Part shown: positions 53,475 to 62,425 of the stretch, piece after piece | How the letters are laid out: each line of letters starts with the position of its first letter | Numbering within the stretch: position 1 is the stretch's first letter | Assembly: GCF_003850245.1 (NCBI RefSeq) | Contig: NZ_CP031015.1 | Span: 1,860,001-1,924,000, forward strand | Reading direction: 5' to 3' | Source of the DNA: Microbacterium sp. ABRD28 | Lineage (GTDB): Bacteria; Actinomycetota; Actinomycetes; Actinomycetales; Microbacteriaceae | DNA: 64,000 bases | The notes under the pieces: generated by a model | The model's database searches: none | The model's input: the letters and a program-made list of their open reading frames with translations, nothing else | Told to the model about the DNA's origin: nothing | Translations under genes and position numbers: made by a program

Positions 53475-53723
53475 GTGTTCCAAAACCTCACCGGCTGGCA
53501 CTTCCTCGTCGTGCTCCTGGTCATCCTGCTGCTGTTCGGGGCGGCCAAGCTTCCGGCGCTCGCGAAGAGCGTCGGCCAGTCCGCCCGCGTTTTCAAGGGC
53601 GAGATGAAGGCGATGAAGGACGAGGATGCTCCTTCCGGCGACACCACGTCGTCGACGGCCTCTCCCACCCCGCCCGCCGCGTCACGCGACGCGTCTCCGG
53701 GCAGGTCTTCCGAAACCACCTGA
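53475..53723 (+). CDS. tatA: Twin-arginine translocase subunit TatA
   Basis: 82 residues: short N-terminal membrane helix (HFLVVLLVILLLFGAAKLPALA), then an amphipathic helix (SVGQSARVFKGEMKAM) and a Ser/Thr/Pro-rich tail. FGAAKLPxLA is the TatA hinge. It forms the Tat pore with TatC for folded proteins. One probable client is the Tat-signal phosphoesterase at 30364-32109. tatB is not adjacent. GTG start. Confidence 0.94.
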   Translation: MFQNLTGWHFLVVLLVILLLFGAAKLPALAKSVGQSARVFKGEMKAMKDEDAPSGDTTSSTASPTPPAASRDASPGRSSETT

Positions 53724-53729
53724 TCGGCC

Positions 53730-54545
53730 GTGGCCACGGCCGAACGCGCGCGCACCGACGACAGCGAGCCCCGGCGCGACCGGCGCATGTCGCTGGGCGC
53801 GCACATTCTGGAGTTGCGCAAGCGACTGATGATCGCTGTCCTCGCGCTCATCGTCGGGATGGTGGTGGCGTTCTTCATCACGGACCCGGTGATCCGTCTC
53901 ATCACCCTTCCGATCCAGCAGGTCGCGGAGGTCAAGGGGGAGCAGGCAGCCGTCGAGCTGATGTTCACCACGGTCACCTCGGCCTTCGACCTGCGCCTGC
54001 GGATGTCCTTCGCGATCGGCCTCCTTCTTTCGGCGCCGATCTGGCTGTGGCAGATTTGGGCGTTCATCATGCCCGGGCTGACGCGAAAAGAGGTCCGCTA
54101 CACCATCGGCTTCGTCGCCTCAGCGGTCCCGCTGTTCTTCGCCGGGGCCTACGTGGGCCTCCTGATCATGCCGCACATCGTCGAGCTGATGGCGACCTTC
54201 GTCCCCGAGGGGGCAGCCTCGTTCTTCGACGCGACCTACTATTACGATTTCGTCTTCAAGCTGCTGATCGTCGTCGGGATCTCCTTCGTCCTCCCGGTCT
54301 TCCTCGTCGCCCTCAACATCGCCGGCGTCATGAGCGGACGCGCGATCCTCAAAGGCTGGCGGGTGGCGGTCCTCGTCGCGACGATCTTCGCTGCTCTCGC
54401 CACCCCCGCTGCCGATGTCGTGAGCATGCTGATGCTGGCCGGCATCCTGGTCGTCCTCTTCTTCGCTGCCGCTGGGTTGTCCCTGCTGTTCGACAGCCGC
54501 CGGTCCCGCCGCGACGCCGCACTCCTGCCGCCCGGGGCGAGCTGA
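53730..54545 (+). CDS. tatC: Twin-arginine translocase subunit TatC
   Basis: 271-residue six-helix membrane protein, the receptor for twin-arginine signal peptides. The N-terminal cytoplasmic stretch MSLGAHILELRKRLM is the signal-binding motif with the conserved Glu. FAIGLLLSAPIWLWQIWAFIMPGL and the periplasmic region around ATYYYDFVFKLL also match. The GTG lies six bases after the tatA stop. helY follows after 22 bases. Confidence 0.95.
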   Translation: MATAERARTDDSEPRRDRRMSLGAHILELRKRLMIAVLALIVGMVVAFFITDPVIRLITLPIQQVAEVKGEQAAVELMFTTVTSAFDLRLRMSFAIGLLLSAPIWLWQIWAFIMPGLTRKEVRYTIGFVASAVPLFFAGAYVGLLIMPHIVELMATFVPEGAASFFDATYYYDFVFKLLIVVGISFVLPVFLVALNIAGVMSGRAILKGWRVAVLVATIFAALATPAADVVSMLMLAGILVVLFFAAAGLSLLFDSRRSRRDAALLPPGAS

Positions 54546-54567
54546 TGACACCGCCCGGGTCGGCCTG

Positions 54568-57042
54568 ATGAGCGAGCCGTCGCCGGCCGAGCGGTACGCC
54601 CGCGCGGCCGCGGCCTCTCGTGAGCAGCGCGGGCATCCGATCGCCACGGCCTTCGCCGCATCGCGACCGTTCGAACTCGATCCGTTCCAGATCGAGAGCT
54701 GCCGGGCGCTGGAGGAGGGTCGGAGCGTCCTGGTGGCCGCCCCGACCGGCGCCGGGAAGACGATCGTCGGCGAGTTCGCGATCCACCTCGCGATGCGCGA
54801 ACCCCATGACAAGGCGTTCTACACCACCCCGATGAAGGCCCTGTCGAATCAGAAGTACCGCGAGCTCGTCGACGAGTACGGTCCCGATGAGGTCGGCCTG
54901 CTCACCGGCGACACGAACATCAACGGCAACGCCCGGGTGGTCGTGATGACCACCGAGGTGCTCCGCAACATGCTCTACGCCGACTCGCCGGCGCTGAGGA
55001 GCCTCCGCTACGTCGTCATGGACGAGGTCCACTACCTCGCCGATCGCTTCCGCGGCGCCGTCTGGGAAGAGGTCATCATCCACCTGCCCCGGAGTGTCCG
55101 ACTGGTCTCCCTGTCAGCCACGGTGTCCAACGCCGAGGAGTTCGGCGACTGGCTCGACACCGTGCGCGGCGACACCGAGGTCATCGTCTCCGAGACCCGT
55201 CCGGTGCCGCTGGAGCAGCACGTCCTGGTCCGGGGAGACCTGTTGCCGCTCTTCGACGACAGGGCCGGGGTGGCCACCGCGCAGGTCAACCAGGAGCTGA
55301 TGCGACTGCGGTCGTTCAAGGGCACGAGCTTCGAGAACAACCGCCGCGCCCAGCAGGTCCGAAACGATCCGAGCCGTCGTCGGCCGCCGCGGGGCGGGGT
55401 GCGGCCGGTCCGGCCCTCGAACATCCGCAGCATCGAGCGGATCGATCGCCCCGACGTCGTGCGACTCCTCGAGCGCAGCAACCTGCTGCCGGCGATCTTC
55501 TTCATCTTCAGTCGAGCCGGCTGCGACGCGGCCGTGCAGCAGGTGCGCCGCGCCGGACTCCGACTGACCACCCGCGAGGAGCGTGACCTCATCCGCGAGG
55601 TGGTGGAGCAACGCACCCGCACCCTCGGCGACGAGGACCTGGCCGTGCTCGGGTTCTGGGAATGGCGGGAGAACCTGGAGCGGGGTGTCGCAGCCCACCA
55701 TGCCGGTCTCCTCCCCGCCTTCAAGGAGGTCGTCGAGGAACTGTTCCAGCGAAAGCTCGTCAAGGCGGTCTTCGCCACCGAGACGCTGGCGCTGGGAATC
55801 AACATGCCGGCGCGCACCGTCGTGCTCGAGAAGCTCGAGAAGTTCAACGGCGAGGCGCGCGTCGCGATCACCGCAGGCGAGTACACGCAGCTGACCGGGC
55901 GCGCGGGGCGGCGGGGGATCGACGTCGAGGGGCATGCGGTCATCCAGTGGACCGAGCAGATGGACCCGCAGCAGGTCGCCGCGCTGGCGTCTCGGCGCAC
56001 CTACCCCCTGAACTCCAGTTTCCGTCCGACCTACAACATGGCGGTCAACCTCATCGACCAGTTCGGTCGGCCCCGGGCGCGTGAGGTTCTGGAATCCTCG
56101 TTCGCCCAGTTCCAGGCGGACCGTTCGGTGGTCGGGATCGCCCGGCAGGTCAAGGAGGCCGAGGAGTCGCTGGCGGGCTATGCGACGGCGATGGCCTGCG
56201 ACCGGGGGGACTTCGTGGAGTACGCCGGGATCCGACGTGAGCTCAGCGACCTCGAGAAGATCAATCGACGGGATGCCACGGCACCGCGAGGCCTCCGGGA
56301 GAGCCGGCAGCGACAACTCGCATCCCTGCGCAAACGCATGCAGCGTCATCCCTGTCACTCGTGCCCCGACCGGGAGAGTCATGCCCGGTGGGGCGAGCGG
56401 TATCACCGTCTCGACCGCGACGTCCAGCGGATGCGTCGGCAGATCGACAGCCGCACCGGCACCGTCGCGCGGGTGTTCGACCGGGTCGTCGACGTGCTCA
56501 CCGCTGTCCACTACGTCGATGTCGACGATGCCGGCGACACCCACCTGACCGCCGAGGGGCGCCGCATGAGGCGCATCTACGGCGAGCGCGATCTGCTGGT
56601 GGCGGAGTCGCTCCGGCTGCACCTCTGGGATCGACTGGATGCGTCATCTCTGGCGGCTCTGGCCTGCTGCCTCGTCTTCGAGCCACGGCGGGAGGACGGT
56701 CGTGAGAACGCGCTCCCGCGGGGTGCCTTCCGTCCGGTCTTCGCCGAGACGCTGACGCTCTGGCAGCGTCTGGACGACCTGGAGCGCGAGCATCACCTGC
56801 CGGGGTCGGAACCGCCCTCGGGCGGTCTGGCGTTGGCCATGCACACCTGGGCACGCGGAGGCATGCTCGACCGCGTGCTGGAAGAGGCCGACATGGCCGC
56901 GGGCGACTTCGTGCGCTGGGCGAAGCAGACCATCGACCTGCTGGACCAGCTCTCGATCGTCGCCGACACCGAGGTGGGACGGACCGCGCGCTCGGCGCTG
57001 GATGCGGTCCGGCGCGGTATCGTCGCGCATTCGTCGGTATGA
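54568..57042 (+). CDS. helY: Ski2-like DEVH helicase HelY
   Basis: 824-residue SF2 helicase of the Ski2/Mtr4 class. Motif I is APTGAGKT (58-65), motif II DEVH (152-155), motif III SATVSNAEEF, and motif VI QLTGRAGRRGID. A C-terminal helical domain (from about 480) contains a Cys pair (CHSCPD). Mycobacterial HelY (Rv2092c) lies in the same gene order after tatC. The helicase may remodel RNA. The stop overlaps the lnt ATG (ATGA). Confidence 0.92.
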   Translation: MSEPSPAERYARAAAASREQRGHPIATAFAASRPFELDPFQIESCRALEEGRSVLVAAPTGAGKTIVGEFAIHLAMREPHDKAFYTTPMKALSNQKYRELVDEYGPDEVGLLTGDTNINGNARVVVMTTEVLRNMLYADSPALRSLRYVVMDEVHYLADRFRGAVWEEVIIHLPRSVRLVSLSATVSNAEEFGDWLDTVRGDTEVIVSETRPVPLEQHVLVRGDLLPLFDDRAGVATAQVNQELMRLRSFKGTSFENNRRAQQVRNDPSRRRPPRGGVRPVRPSNIRSIERIDRPDVVRLLERSNLLPAIFFIFSRAGCDAAVQQVRRAGLRLTTREERDLIREVVEQRTRTLGDEDLAVLGFWEWRENLERGVAAHHAGLLPAFKEVVEELFQRKLVKAVFATETLALGINMPARTVVLEKLEKFNGEARVAITAGEYTQLTGRAGRRGIDVEGHAVIQWTEQMDPQQVAALASRRTYPLNSSFRPTYNMAVNLIDQFGRPRAREVLESSFAQFQADRSVVGIARQVKEAEESLAGYATAMACDRGDFVEYAGIRRELSDLEKINRRDATAPRGLRESRQRQLASLRKRMQRHPCHSCPDRESHARWGERYHRLDRDVQRMRRQIDSRTGTVARVFDRVVDVLTAVHYVDVDDAGDTHLTAEGRRMRRIYGERDLLVAESLRLHLWDRLDASSLAALACCLVFEPRREDGRENALPRGAFRPVFAETLTLWQRLDDLEREHHLPGSEPPSGGLALAMHTWARGGMLDRVLEEADMAAGDFVRWAKQTIDLLDQLSIVADTEVGRTARSALDAVRRGIVAHSSV

Positions 57043-58637
57043 GCGTCCCGTCGGCGGTGCGTGCAGTGCCGCGTCCGATCCTCCCCCTGTGGGCGGCGGT
57101 CCTCACCGCCGCCGTCGCCGGCCCGACCCTCGATCTGGCCTTCCCCGACGTGGGGTGGTGGCCGTTCGCCTTCGTCGGCGTGGCCTTCGCCCTGGTGTCC
57201 CTCATCGGCCGAAGCATCGGCGGTGCCGTCCTCGTCGGCTTCGTCTTCGGCGCCTCCTTCTATCTCATCCACATCATCTGGATCACCCGCTATCTCGGCC
57301 CGATCCCGTGGCTGGCGCTGTCGGGTCTGCAGGCCATCCTCATGGGGGTGGGGGCGATCCCGGTCGCCCTCGCCTACCGCTGGTTGCCGCGGGCGATGCC
57401 CGCGCGAGCAGCACAGCTGACCGTTCTTCCGCTTCTGGTCGGCGGGCTGTGGACCGCCCGCGAACTGTTCATGGGTTCCTGGCCCTACACCGGGTTTCCG
57501 TGGGCGCGGATCGGGATGAGCCAGTCCGAGAGCCCGCTGGCGGACATCGCGTCGTGGACGGGTGTCGCGGGCCTCACCTTCCTCATGGTGACCGCCACCG
57601 CCGCGATCATCGAGTGGCTGCGGGCCGGTCGTCTTCGCGACGTTCGCACCGCGCTCCCCGCGATGGCGGCCGTGGTGCTGCTCGTGGCCATCCCGGCTTT
57701 CCCGACCACCCCGTCCGGTGATCTCCGCGTCGGCGCGGTGCAGGGCAATGGGCCCTCGGCCTACTTCGATGAACGCACGCCGTACGCGATCCTGAACGCC
57801 CAGCTCGCGGCGACCGCACCGCTGGCCGAAGAGGATCTCGATCTGCTCGTGTGGCCGGAGGGAGGGATCGACTACGACCCGCTGCAGGACGGCACCACAG
57901 CGGCGACCCTCGACGCCCTGGCAGAGGAGTTCGGCGTACCGCTGCTCGTCAACGCGGCCACGGACCGCGGCGACCTGACGTTCAACACGTCGATGCTGTG
58001 GGAGGCCGGGGCGGAGAATCCCGTCGCGTTCCACGACAAGCGCAACCCGGTCCCGATGGGGGAGTACGTCCCGGACCGGTGGTTCTTCGAACGGATCGTT
58101 CCCGATCTCGTCGGTCTGATCCAGCGCGAGTACACCCCCGGCGACAACCCCCCTCTCATCGACGTCGGTGACGTGGGAGTCGGGCTGGCGATCTGCTTCG
58201 ATGTCATCTACGACGCCGTCATCTGGGAGGGTGCGCGCGATGGCGCGGAGCTGTACGTGTTCCAGACGAACAACGCCGACTTCCGCGATACCGATGAGAA
58301 CCTGCAGCAGCTCGCCTTCGCGCGGATGCGCGCGATCGAGACCGGCCGTTCCGTGGTGAACCTCTCCACGGTCGGCACCAGCCAGGTGATCGCCCCGGAC
58401 GGGACGACCCTCGACAGCCTGCCGGCGGGTACCGCCGGTCAGATGCTCGCCGACGTTCCGCTGCGCACCGGTCTCACACCCGCCGTCGTGATCGGCCCCG
58501 CCGTGCAGGTGCTGCTGGGTTGGGGGAGTCTCCTGGCCCTCGCCGTGGTCGGCATCGCGCTGCGGGTGCGCGAGCGCAGGCAGACGAAGACGCCGGCCTC
58601 CGAGGAGACCGGCGTCGACAGGGACGTCAAGGCCTGA
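57039..58637 (+). CDS. lnt: Apolipoprotein N-acyltransferase Lnt
   Basis: 532-residue membrane enzyme that N-acylates the lipidated cysteine of lipoproteins. About seven N-terminal membrane helices are followed by a nitrilase-like domain (about 228-480) with the catalytic triad E274 (WPEG), K334 (HDKRNPVPMGEY) and C386 (AICFDVIYD), then a last helix. In M. tuberculosis Lnt is fused to the mannosyltransferase Ppm1; here the protein ends normally and no ppm1 gene follows. Confidence 0.94.
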   Translation: MSVPSAVRAVPRPILPLWAAVLTAAVAGPTLDLAFPDVGWWPFAFVGVAFALVSLIGRSIGGAVLVGFVFGASFYLIHIIWITRYLGPIPWLALSGLQAILMGVGAIPVALAYRWLPRAMPARAAQLTVLPLLVGGLWTARELFMGSWPYTGFPWARIGMSQSESPLADIASWTGVAGLTFLMVTATAAIIEWLRAGRLRDVRTALPAMAAVVLLVAIPAFPTTPSGDLRVGAVQGNGPSAYFDERTPYAILNAQLAATAPLAEEDLDLLVWPEGGIDYDPLQDGTTAATLDALAEEFGVPLLVNAATDRGDLTFNTSMLWEAGAENPVAFHDKRNPVPMGEYVPDRWFFERIVPDLVGLIQREYTPGDNPPLIDVGDVGVGLAICFDVIYDAVIWEGARDGAELYVFQTNNADFRDTDENLQQLAFARMRAIETGRSVVNLSTVGTSQVIAPDGTTLDSLPAGTAGQMLADVPLRTGLTPAVVIGPAVQVLLGWGSLLALAVVGIALRVRERRQTKTPASEETGVDRDVKA

Positions 58638-58643
58638 TCAGGC
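58632..58643. terminator. Short palindrome on the adjoining lnt and rbpA stops
   Basis: GCCTGATCAGGC is a perfect 12-base palindrome, and its centre TGATCA contains both stop codons back to back. It could fold as a small hairpin in either transcript, but there is no T run, so a terminator role is weak. Confidence 0.3.
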
Positions 58644-59021
58644 GCTGAGCTTGCCCTTCGAGGTGTCGTCGGCCGCGCCGCGGCGGGCACGGACGAAAGC
58701 GAGACGCTCCTCGAGCAGCTCTTCGAGCTCAGGGATCGTGCGCCGTTCCAGGAGCATGTCCCAGTGGGTACGGGGTGCCTTCTCGTCGCTGTGATCGACC
58801 GTCGCGGTGCCCTCGCCGATGCGCAGGAGAGCCTCGGAGCCGCACGTGCGGCATTCCCAGGCCTGGGGCACCTCGGCGTCGGCCGCGAAGGTCAGGGTGG
58901 TGTCACGTCCGCAGGACGTGCAGGAGTAGATGTGCTGTACGCGTTCATGGAACACGACACCCTCTTCGCTCTGTAGGCTCTGGGCGCCGAGTCGGATGCC
59001 GCGAAGACTGCGGTCTGCCAT
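58638..59021 (-). CDS. rbpA: RNA polymerase-binding protein RbpA
   Basis: 127-residue actinobacterial transcription factor that binds RNA polymerase and the housekeeping sigma factor and stabilises the open promoter. N-terminal ADRSLRGIRLGAQSLQSEEG is the tail region; the zinc knuckle core has CTSC and CRTC pairs; the C-terminal RTHWDMLLERRTIPELEELLEERL is the sigma-interaction helix. ATG 59021 follows AAGGA; TATACC (59047-59052, minus strand) is a candidate -10. It is convergent with lnt with adjoining stop codons. Confidence 0.95.
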   Translation of the reverse strand: MADRSLRGIRLGAQSLQSEEGVVFHERVQHIYSCTSCGRDTTLTFAADAEVPQAWECRTCGSEALLRIGEGTATVDHSDEKAPRTHWDMLLERRTIPELEELLEERLAFVRARRGAADDTSKGKLSA

Positions 59022-59135
59022 TGTGTGGTCCTTCCGTCGCTGATCAGGTATAACGCCCTCGCCTGGGCGGATCATCCGAAGGGCGGGGCCCGGGGCGGCT
59101 TTCACAGCCGATGCTCAGGCCTTCGCGCCGGTCGT

Positions 59136-59939
59136 TCAGGCCGCGCGACGGGCGGCGAGGGGGAGCGCGATGTCGGCGCGGTCCGTGACGAGTCCGTCCA
59201 CCCCGGCGTCGAGGAGCCTTTCCATATCCGCCGGATCGTTCACGGTCCACACGTGGATCTCGACTCCGTGGCGATGGGCGGTCTCGATGAGACGCGGAGT
59301 GACGATGGGCACACGTCCGTGACGCTCGGGAACCTGCAGCGCGTCGACGTCGGAGAGAAGCCGGGAGACGGCGCGGCGGGCCCTGATCCCGGATGCGAGG
59401 AGGAGACGGGTGATGGTGCGGGTGCCGGCCGAGGTCGCCGGTCGAACGGGTGCCCCGGCATCAACGGCCGCCCGGAGCGCGGCGTGTCGTCGTTCGTCGG
59501 AGAAGCTCGTCAGGAGCACCCGCTCACTGTGCGCGGCGACGCTGCGCCCGACCGGTTCCGCGGCGGCGGGTGCCTTGACGTCGAGATTGAACCGCACGGT
59601 GGGGAAGGACTCCAGCGCCTGGGTGAGCGTCAGAACACCGCCGAGCCCGGCCATGAGTACGGACAGCTCGCCGAAGGTCACGTCGGCGACCGCGCGCGGA
59701 TCGCCGGCGACGCGCTGCAGATCGTCGTCATGGAAGAGCACCACTTCCCCGTCGACGGTCACATGGCAATCGGACTCGACGTAGGTCGCTCCGGCGGCGT
59801 GGGCGGCTGCCACCGCGGCGAAGGAATTCTCCACGAGATCCGTGGATCCCTCGGGGACCAGGCCGCGGTGGGCGAGCACGCGTGGCGCGTCCGAGGCCTG
59901 GAACCACGGATGCTTCGGGTCAGGCAGGGTCGCTCCCAC
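59136..59939 (-). CDS. Glycerophosphodiester phosphodiesterase
   Basis: 267-residue TIM-barrel GDPD. LAHRGLVPEGSTDLVENSFAA has the catalytic H and metal-binding E, YVESDCHVTVDGEVVLFHDDDLQRV the second metal E/D and H, and VHVWTVND is the closing motif. It splits glycerophosphodiesters to glycerol-3-phosphate. No signal peptide is seen. GTG 59939 is in frame and overlaps the end of the stomatin gene by 20 bases; the reading upstream is a shadow. Confidence 0.89.
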   Translation of the reverse strand: MGATLPDPKHPWFQASDAPRVLAHRGLVPEGSTDLVENSFAAVAAAHAAGATYVESDCHVTVDGEVVLFHDDDLQRVAGDPRAVADVTFGELSVLMAGLGGVLTLTQALESFPTVRFNLDVKAPAAAEPVGRSVAAHSERVLLTSFSDERRHAALRAAVDAGAPVRPATSAGTRTITRLLLASGIRARRAVSRLLSDVDALQVPERHGRVPIVTPRLIETAHRHGVEIHVWTVNDPADMERLLDAGVDGLVTDRADIALPLAARRAA

Positions 59940-61038
59940 CCTCGGTCGGAGTCGGGGTCGGGGCGTCGGCACGGACCGCCCCCGGTGTGGTGGAACGGGC
60001 CTCGTTGGCGATCGCATCAGCGTCCGACGCCGCTTCGCGCGCGGCAGCGACGGCCGCATCCGAGGCGGCGGAATACTCGGCACGGCGTGCAGCAGTCGTG
60101 GGGCGTCGCGCGCTTCCGGGCGTCGCCGTCGATCCGCCCTCGTCGCGCCCGCCGAGCGCATTGCCGATGCCCTTGAGTGCTTCGGTCAGTTCGCTGGGGA
60201 TGATCCACAGCTTGTTCGACGGGCTCTCGCTGATCTTCGGCAGGGTCTGCAGGTACTGGTAGGCCAGCAGCTTGTCATCCGGCTCGCCCGCATGAATGGC
60301 TCCGAAGACCATCTCGATGGCCTCGGCCTCGCCCTGTGCGCGCAGCACCGCCGCCTGCTTGTCTCCCTCGGCCCGCAAGATCTCGGCCTGGCGTCGACCC
60401 TCGGCCTCGAGGATCTGGGACTGCTTCGTGCCCTCGGCGGTCAGGATCGCCGCACGGCGGTCGCGCTCGGCGCGCATCTGCTTCTCCATCGAGTCCTGGA
60501 TCGAGGTCGGCGGATCGATGGCCTTCAGCTCGACGCGCGAGACCCGCAGGCCCCACTTGCCCGTGGCCTCATCCAGCACCACGCGAAGCTGGCCGTTGAT
60601 GTTGTCACGGCTCGTGAGCGCCTCTTCGAGGTTGAGCCCCCCGACCACGTTGCGAAGCGTCGTGGTGGTCAGCTGCTCCACCGCGCTGAGGTAGTTGGCG
60701 ATCTCGTAGGTCGCCGCGCGGGCGTCGTTCACCTGGAAGTAGACGACCGTGTCGATCGAGACCACCAGGTTGTCCTCGGTGATGACCGGCTGCGGGGGGA
60801 AGGACACGACCTGTTCGCGCATGTCCACCAGAGGGCGAAGGCGATCGACGAACGGGACCAGGATGTTCAGCCCGGGCGACAGTGTCCGCTGGTAGCGCCC
60901 GAGCCGCTCGACGATCCCGGCGTAGGCCTGCGGGATGATCCGGATCGACCGGAAGAGCACCACCACGACGAAGATCGCCAGGACGACGAGGAGGACGATG
61001 ACGAAGATCTGGCCGATGAAGGCGCCGGGATCGATCAC
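59920..61038 (-). CDS. SPFH/stomatin-like membrane protein
   Basis: 372 residues: N-terminal membrane helix (IFVIVLLVVLAIFVVVVLF, about 10-28), SPFH domain (IIPQAYAGIVERLGRYQRTL to about 205), then a helical AEGxxQ-rich coiled-coil region and an Ala-rich tail. LGRYQRTLSPGLNILVP is the stomatin signature. It is paired with an NfeD gene (GTGA overlap), the usual operon for membrane microdomain scaffolds. GTG 61038 follows AAGGAAA. Confidence 0.92.
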   Translation of the reverse strand: MIDPGAFIGQIFVIVLLVVLAIFVVVVLFRSIRIIPQAYAGIVERLGRYQRTLSPGLNILVPFVDRLRPLVDMREQVVSFPPQPVITEDNLVVSIDTVVYFQVNDARAATYEIANYLSAVEQLTTTTLRNVVGGLNLEEALTSRDNINGQLRVVLDEATGKWGLRVSRVELKAIDPPTSIQDSMEKQMRAERDRRAAILTAEGTKQSQILEAEGRRQAEILRAEGDKQAAVLRAQGEAEAIEMVFGAIHAGEPDDKLLAYQYLQTLPKISESPSNKLWIIPSELTEALKGIGNALGGRDEGGSTATPGSARRPTTAARRAEYSAASDAAVAAAREAASDADAIANEARSTTPGAVRADAPTPTPTEGGSDPA

Positions 61039-61529
61039 GGGGTGTTTCCTTCCGGTGGGTCGGGAGCGACGGGCGTGGCGGGGCTCACCTCGACGGTCGC
61101 GCCGAGGACCCGGTCGACCGTGACGCGCACGCCGACGCCGGCGCCGACGGCGCCGGCGGCCAAACGCGCCGTCCAGGTCTCGCCGTTGTCGAGGCGCACC
61201 GAGCCGCCTTCGCCGTCGACGAATGAGGCGACGACGCGACCGCCCATGCCGTAGAGGGCATCGACGTTGGTCCTCGCCGGTTCCCCGCGATGGAGGATCT
61301 TCAGCAGCAGCGGTCGGATGGTGAACAGCAGCAGTGCCGAAATCGCCGCCGCCGCGGCGATCTGCAGCCACCACGGGCCGCCGAGGAGATTGACCCCCAG
61401 GCCGCCGATGAGGCTCCCGGCGCCGATCATGAGGAAGGTGAACTCGAGCGTGAGCAGCTCGATGATGATGAAGACCCCCGCGAGCACCAGCCACACGATC
61501 CAGAGATATTGCGTGAGATCCGGCAGCAT
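61035..61529 (-). CDS. NfeD-family membrane protein
   Basis: 164 residues with three hydrophobic segments (YLWIVWLVLAGVFIIIELL, FTFLMIGAGSLIGGLGVNLL, WWLQIAAAAAISALLLFTI) and a soluble OB-like C-terminal domain (GMGGRVVASFVDGEGGSVRLDNGETW). It is the NfeD1b short form, a partner of stomatin-like SPFH proteins. ATG 61529 is used. Divergent from the SDR gene. Confidence 0.9.
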   Translation of the reverse strand: MLPDLTQYLWIVWLVLAGVFIIIELLTLEFTFLMIGAGSLIGGLGVNLLGGPWWLQIAAAAAISALLLFTIRPLLLKILHRGEPARTNVDALYGMGGRVVASFVDGEGGSVRLDNGETWTARLAAGAVGAGVGVRVTVDRVLGATVEVSPATPVAPDPPEGNTP

Positions 61530-61590
61530 CGCGGCTCCTCCTCGGCCTTGACGGCCACCATAACACCGCAGTCCGGCACGTCGGCGTTGA

Positions 61591-61596
61591 TAGGGT
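61591..61596 (+). promoter_or_regulatory. Probable -10 box for the SDR gene
   Basis: TAGGGT, giving a leader of about 55 bases. A ribosome site CAGGAG follows before ATG 61658, so this gene is not leaderless. Confidence 0.45.
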
Positions 61597-61657
61597 TCAG
61601 GGGGCCGGACGGCCTTGCCGCGGCATCCGCGGCGCGTCATCACAGGAGTCGCCACAC

Positions 61658-62422
61658 ATGTCTCAGACCCTTGCTCCCGGATCGCTGGCAGGCAAGACCG
61701 CCCTCGTGACCGGATCCTCCCGCGGCATCGGAGCCGACACCGTCCGCTACCTCGCCGAGGCGGGCGCCGATGTCGTGATCAACTACCGCAACAAGGCGCC
61801 GCGCGCCGAGAAGCTCGCCACCCAGCTGCGCGACCTCGGAGTCCGCGCGCTCGTGGTCGGAGCCGATCTCACCGACCCCGACTCGGTGCAGGCGATGTTC
61901 GCCGAAGTCGAACGCGAGTTCGGTCGGCTGGACATCCTGGTCCTCAATGCCTCGGGCGGCATGGAGGCCGGCATGGCGGAGGACTATGCGCTCCGTCTCA
62001 ACCGCGACGCCCAGGTGTCGGTCCTCGAGACCGCGCTGCCCCTCCTCGGAGATGGCGCTCGTGTCGTCTTCGTCACCAGTCACCAGGCGCACTTCATCCG
62101 AACGACGCCGACGATGCCCGAGTACGAGCCGGTCGCGCTGTCCAAGCGTGCGGGCGAAGACGCGCTGCGGGAGCGCATCCCGATGCTCTCCGAGCGTGGC
62201 GTGGAGTTCGTGGTCGTATCGGGCGACATGATCGAAGGCACCATCACCGCCACGCTCCTCGAGCGTGCGAACCCCGGCGCGATCGCCTCGCGACGCGAGT
62301 CGGCGGGACGGCTCTACAACGTCTCGGAGTTCGCCGGCGAAGTGGCCCGGGCCGCGGTGGATCCCATCCCCGACGACAACACGCGGCTCGTCGGCGACAC
62401 CGCATCCTTCGCGGGGGAGTGA
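61658..62422 (+). CDS. SDR-family oxidoreductase with atypical active site
   Basis: 254-residue Rossmann protein with the cofactor motif TGSSRGIG (19-26) and DLT acidic residue for NAD(P). The usual NNAG is LNASGG. The catalytic Ser region is VTSHQAHF, but the YxxxK pair is disrupted: VALSK stands where YxxSK is expected, and the nearest Tyr is three residues earlier. It may act without the classical mechanism or on another substrate. Followed four bases later by the S9 peptidase. Confidence 0.8.
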   Translation: MSQTLAPGSLAGKTALVTGSSRGIGADTVRYLAEAGADVVINYRNKAPRAEKLATQLRDLGVRALVVGADLTDPDSVQAMFAEVEREFGRLDILVLNASGGMEAGMAEDYALRLNRDAQVSVLETALPLLGDGARVVFVTSHQAHFIRTTPTMPEYEPVALSKRAGEDALRERIPMLSERGVEFVVVSGDMIEGTITATLLERANPGAIASRRESAGRLYNVSEFAGEVARAAVDPIPDDNTRLVGDTASFAGE

Positions 62423-62425
62423 ACC

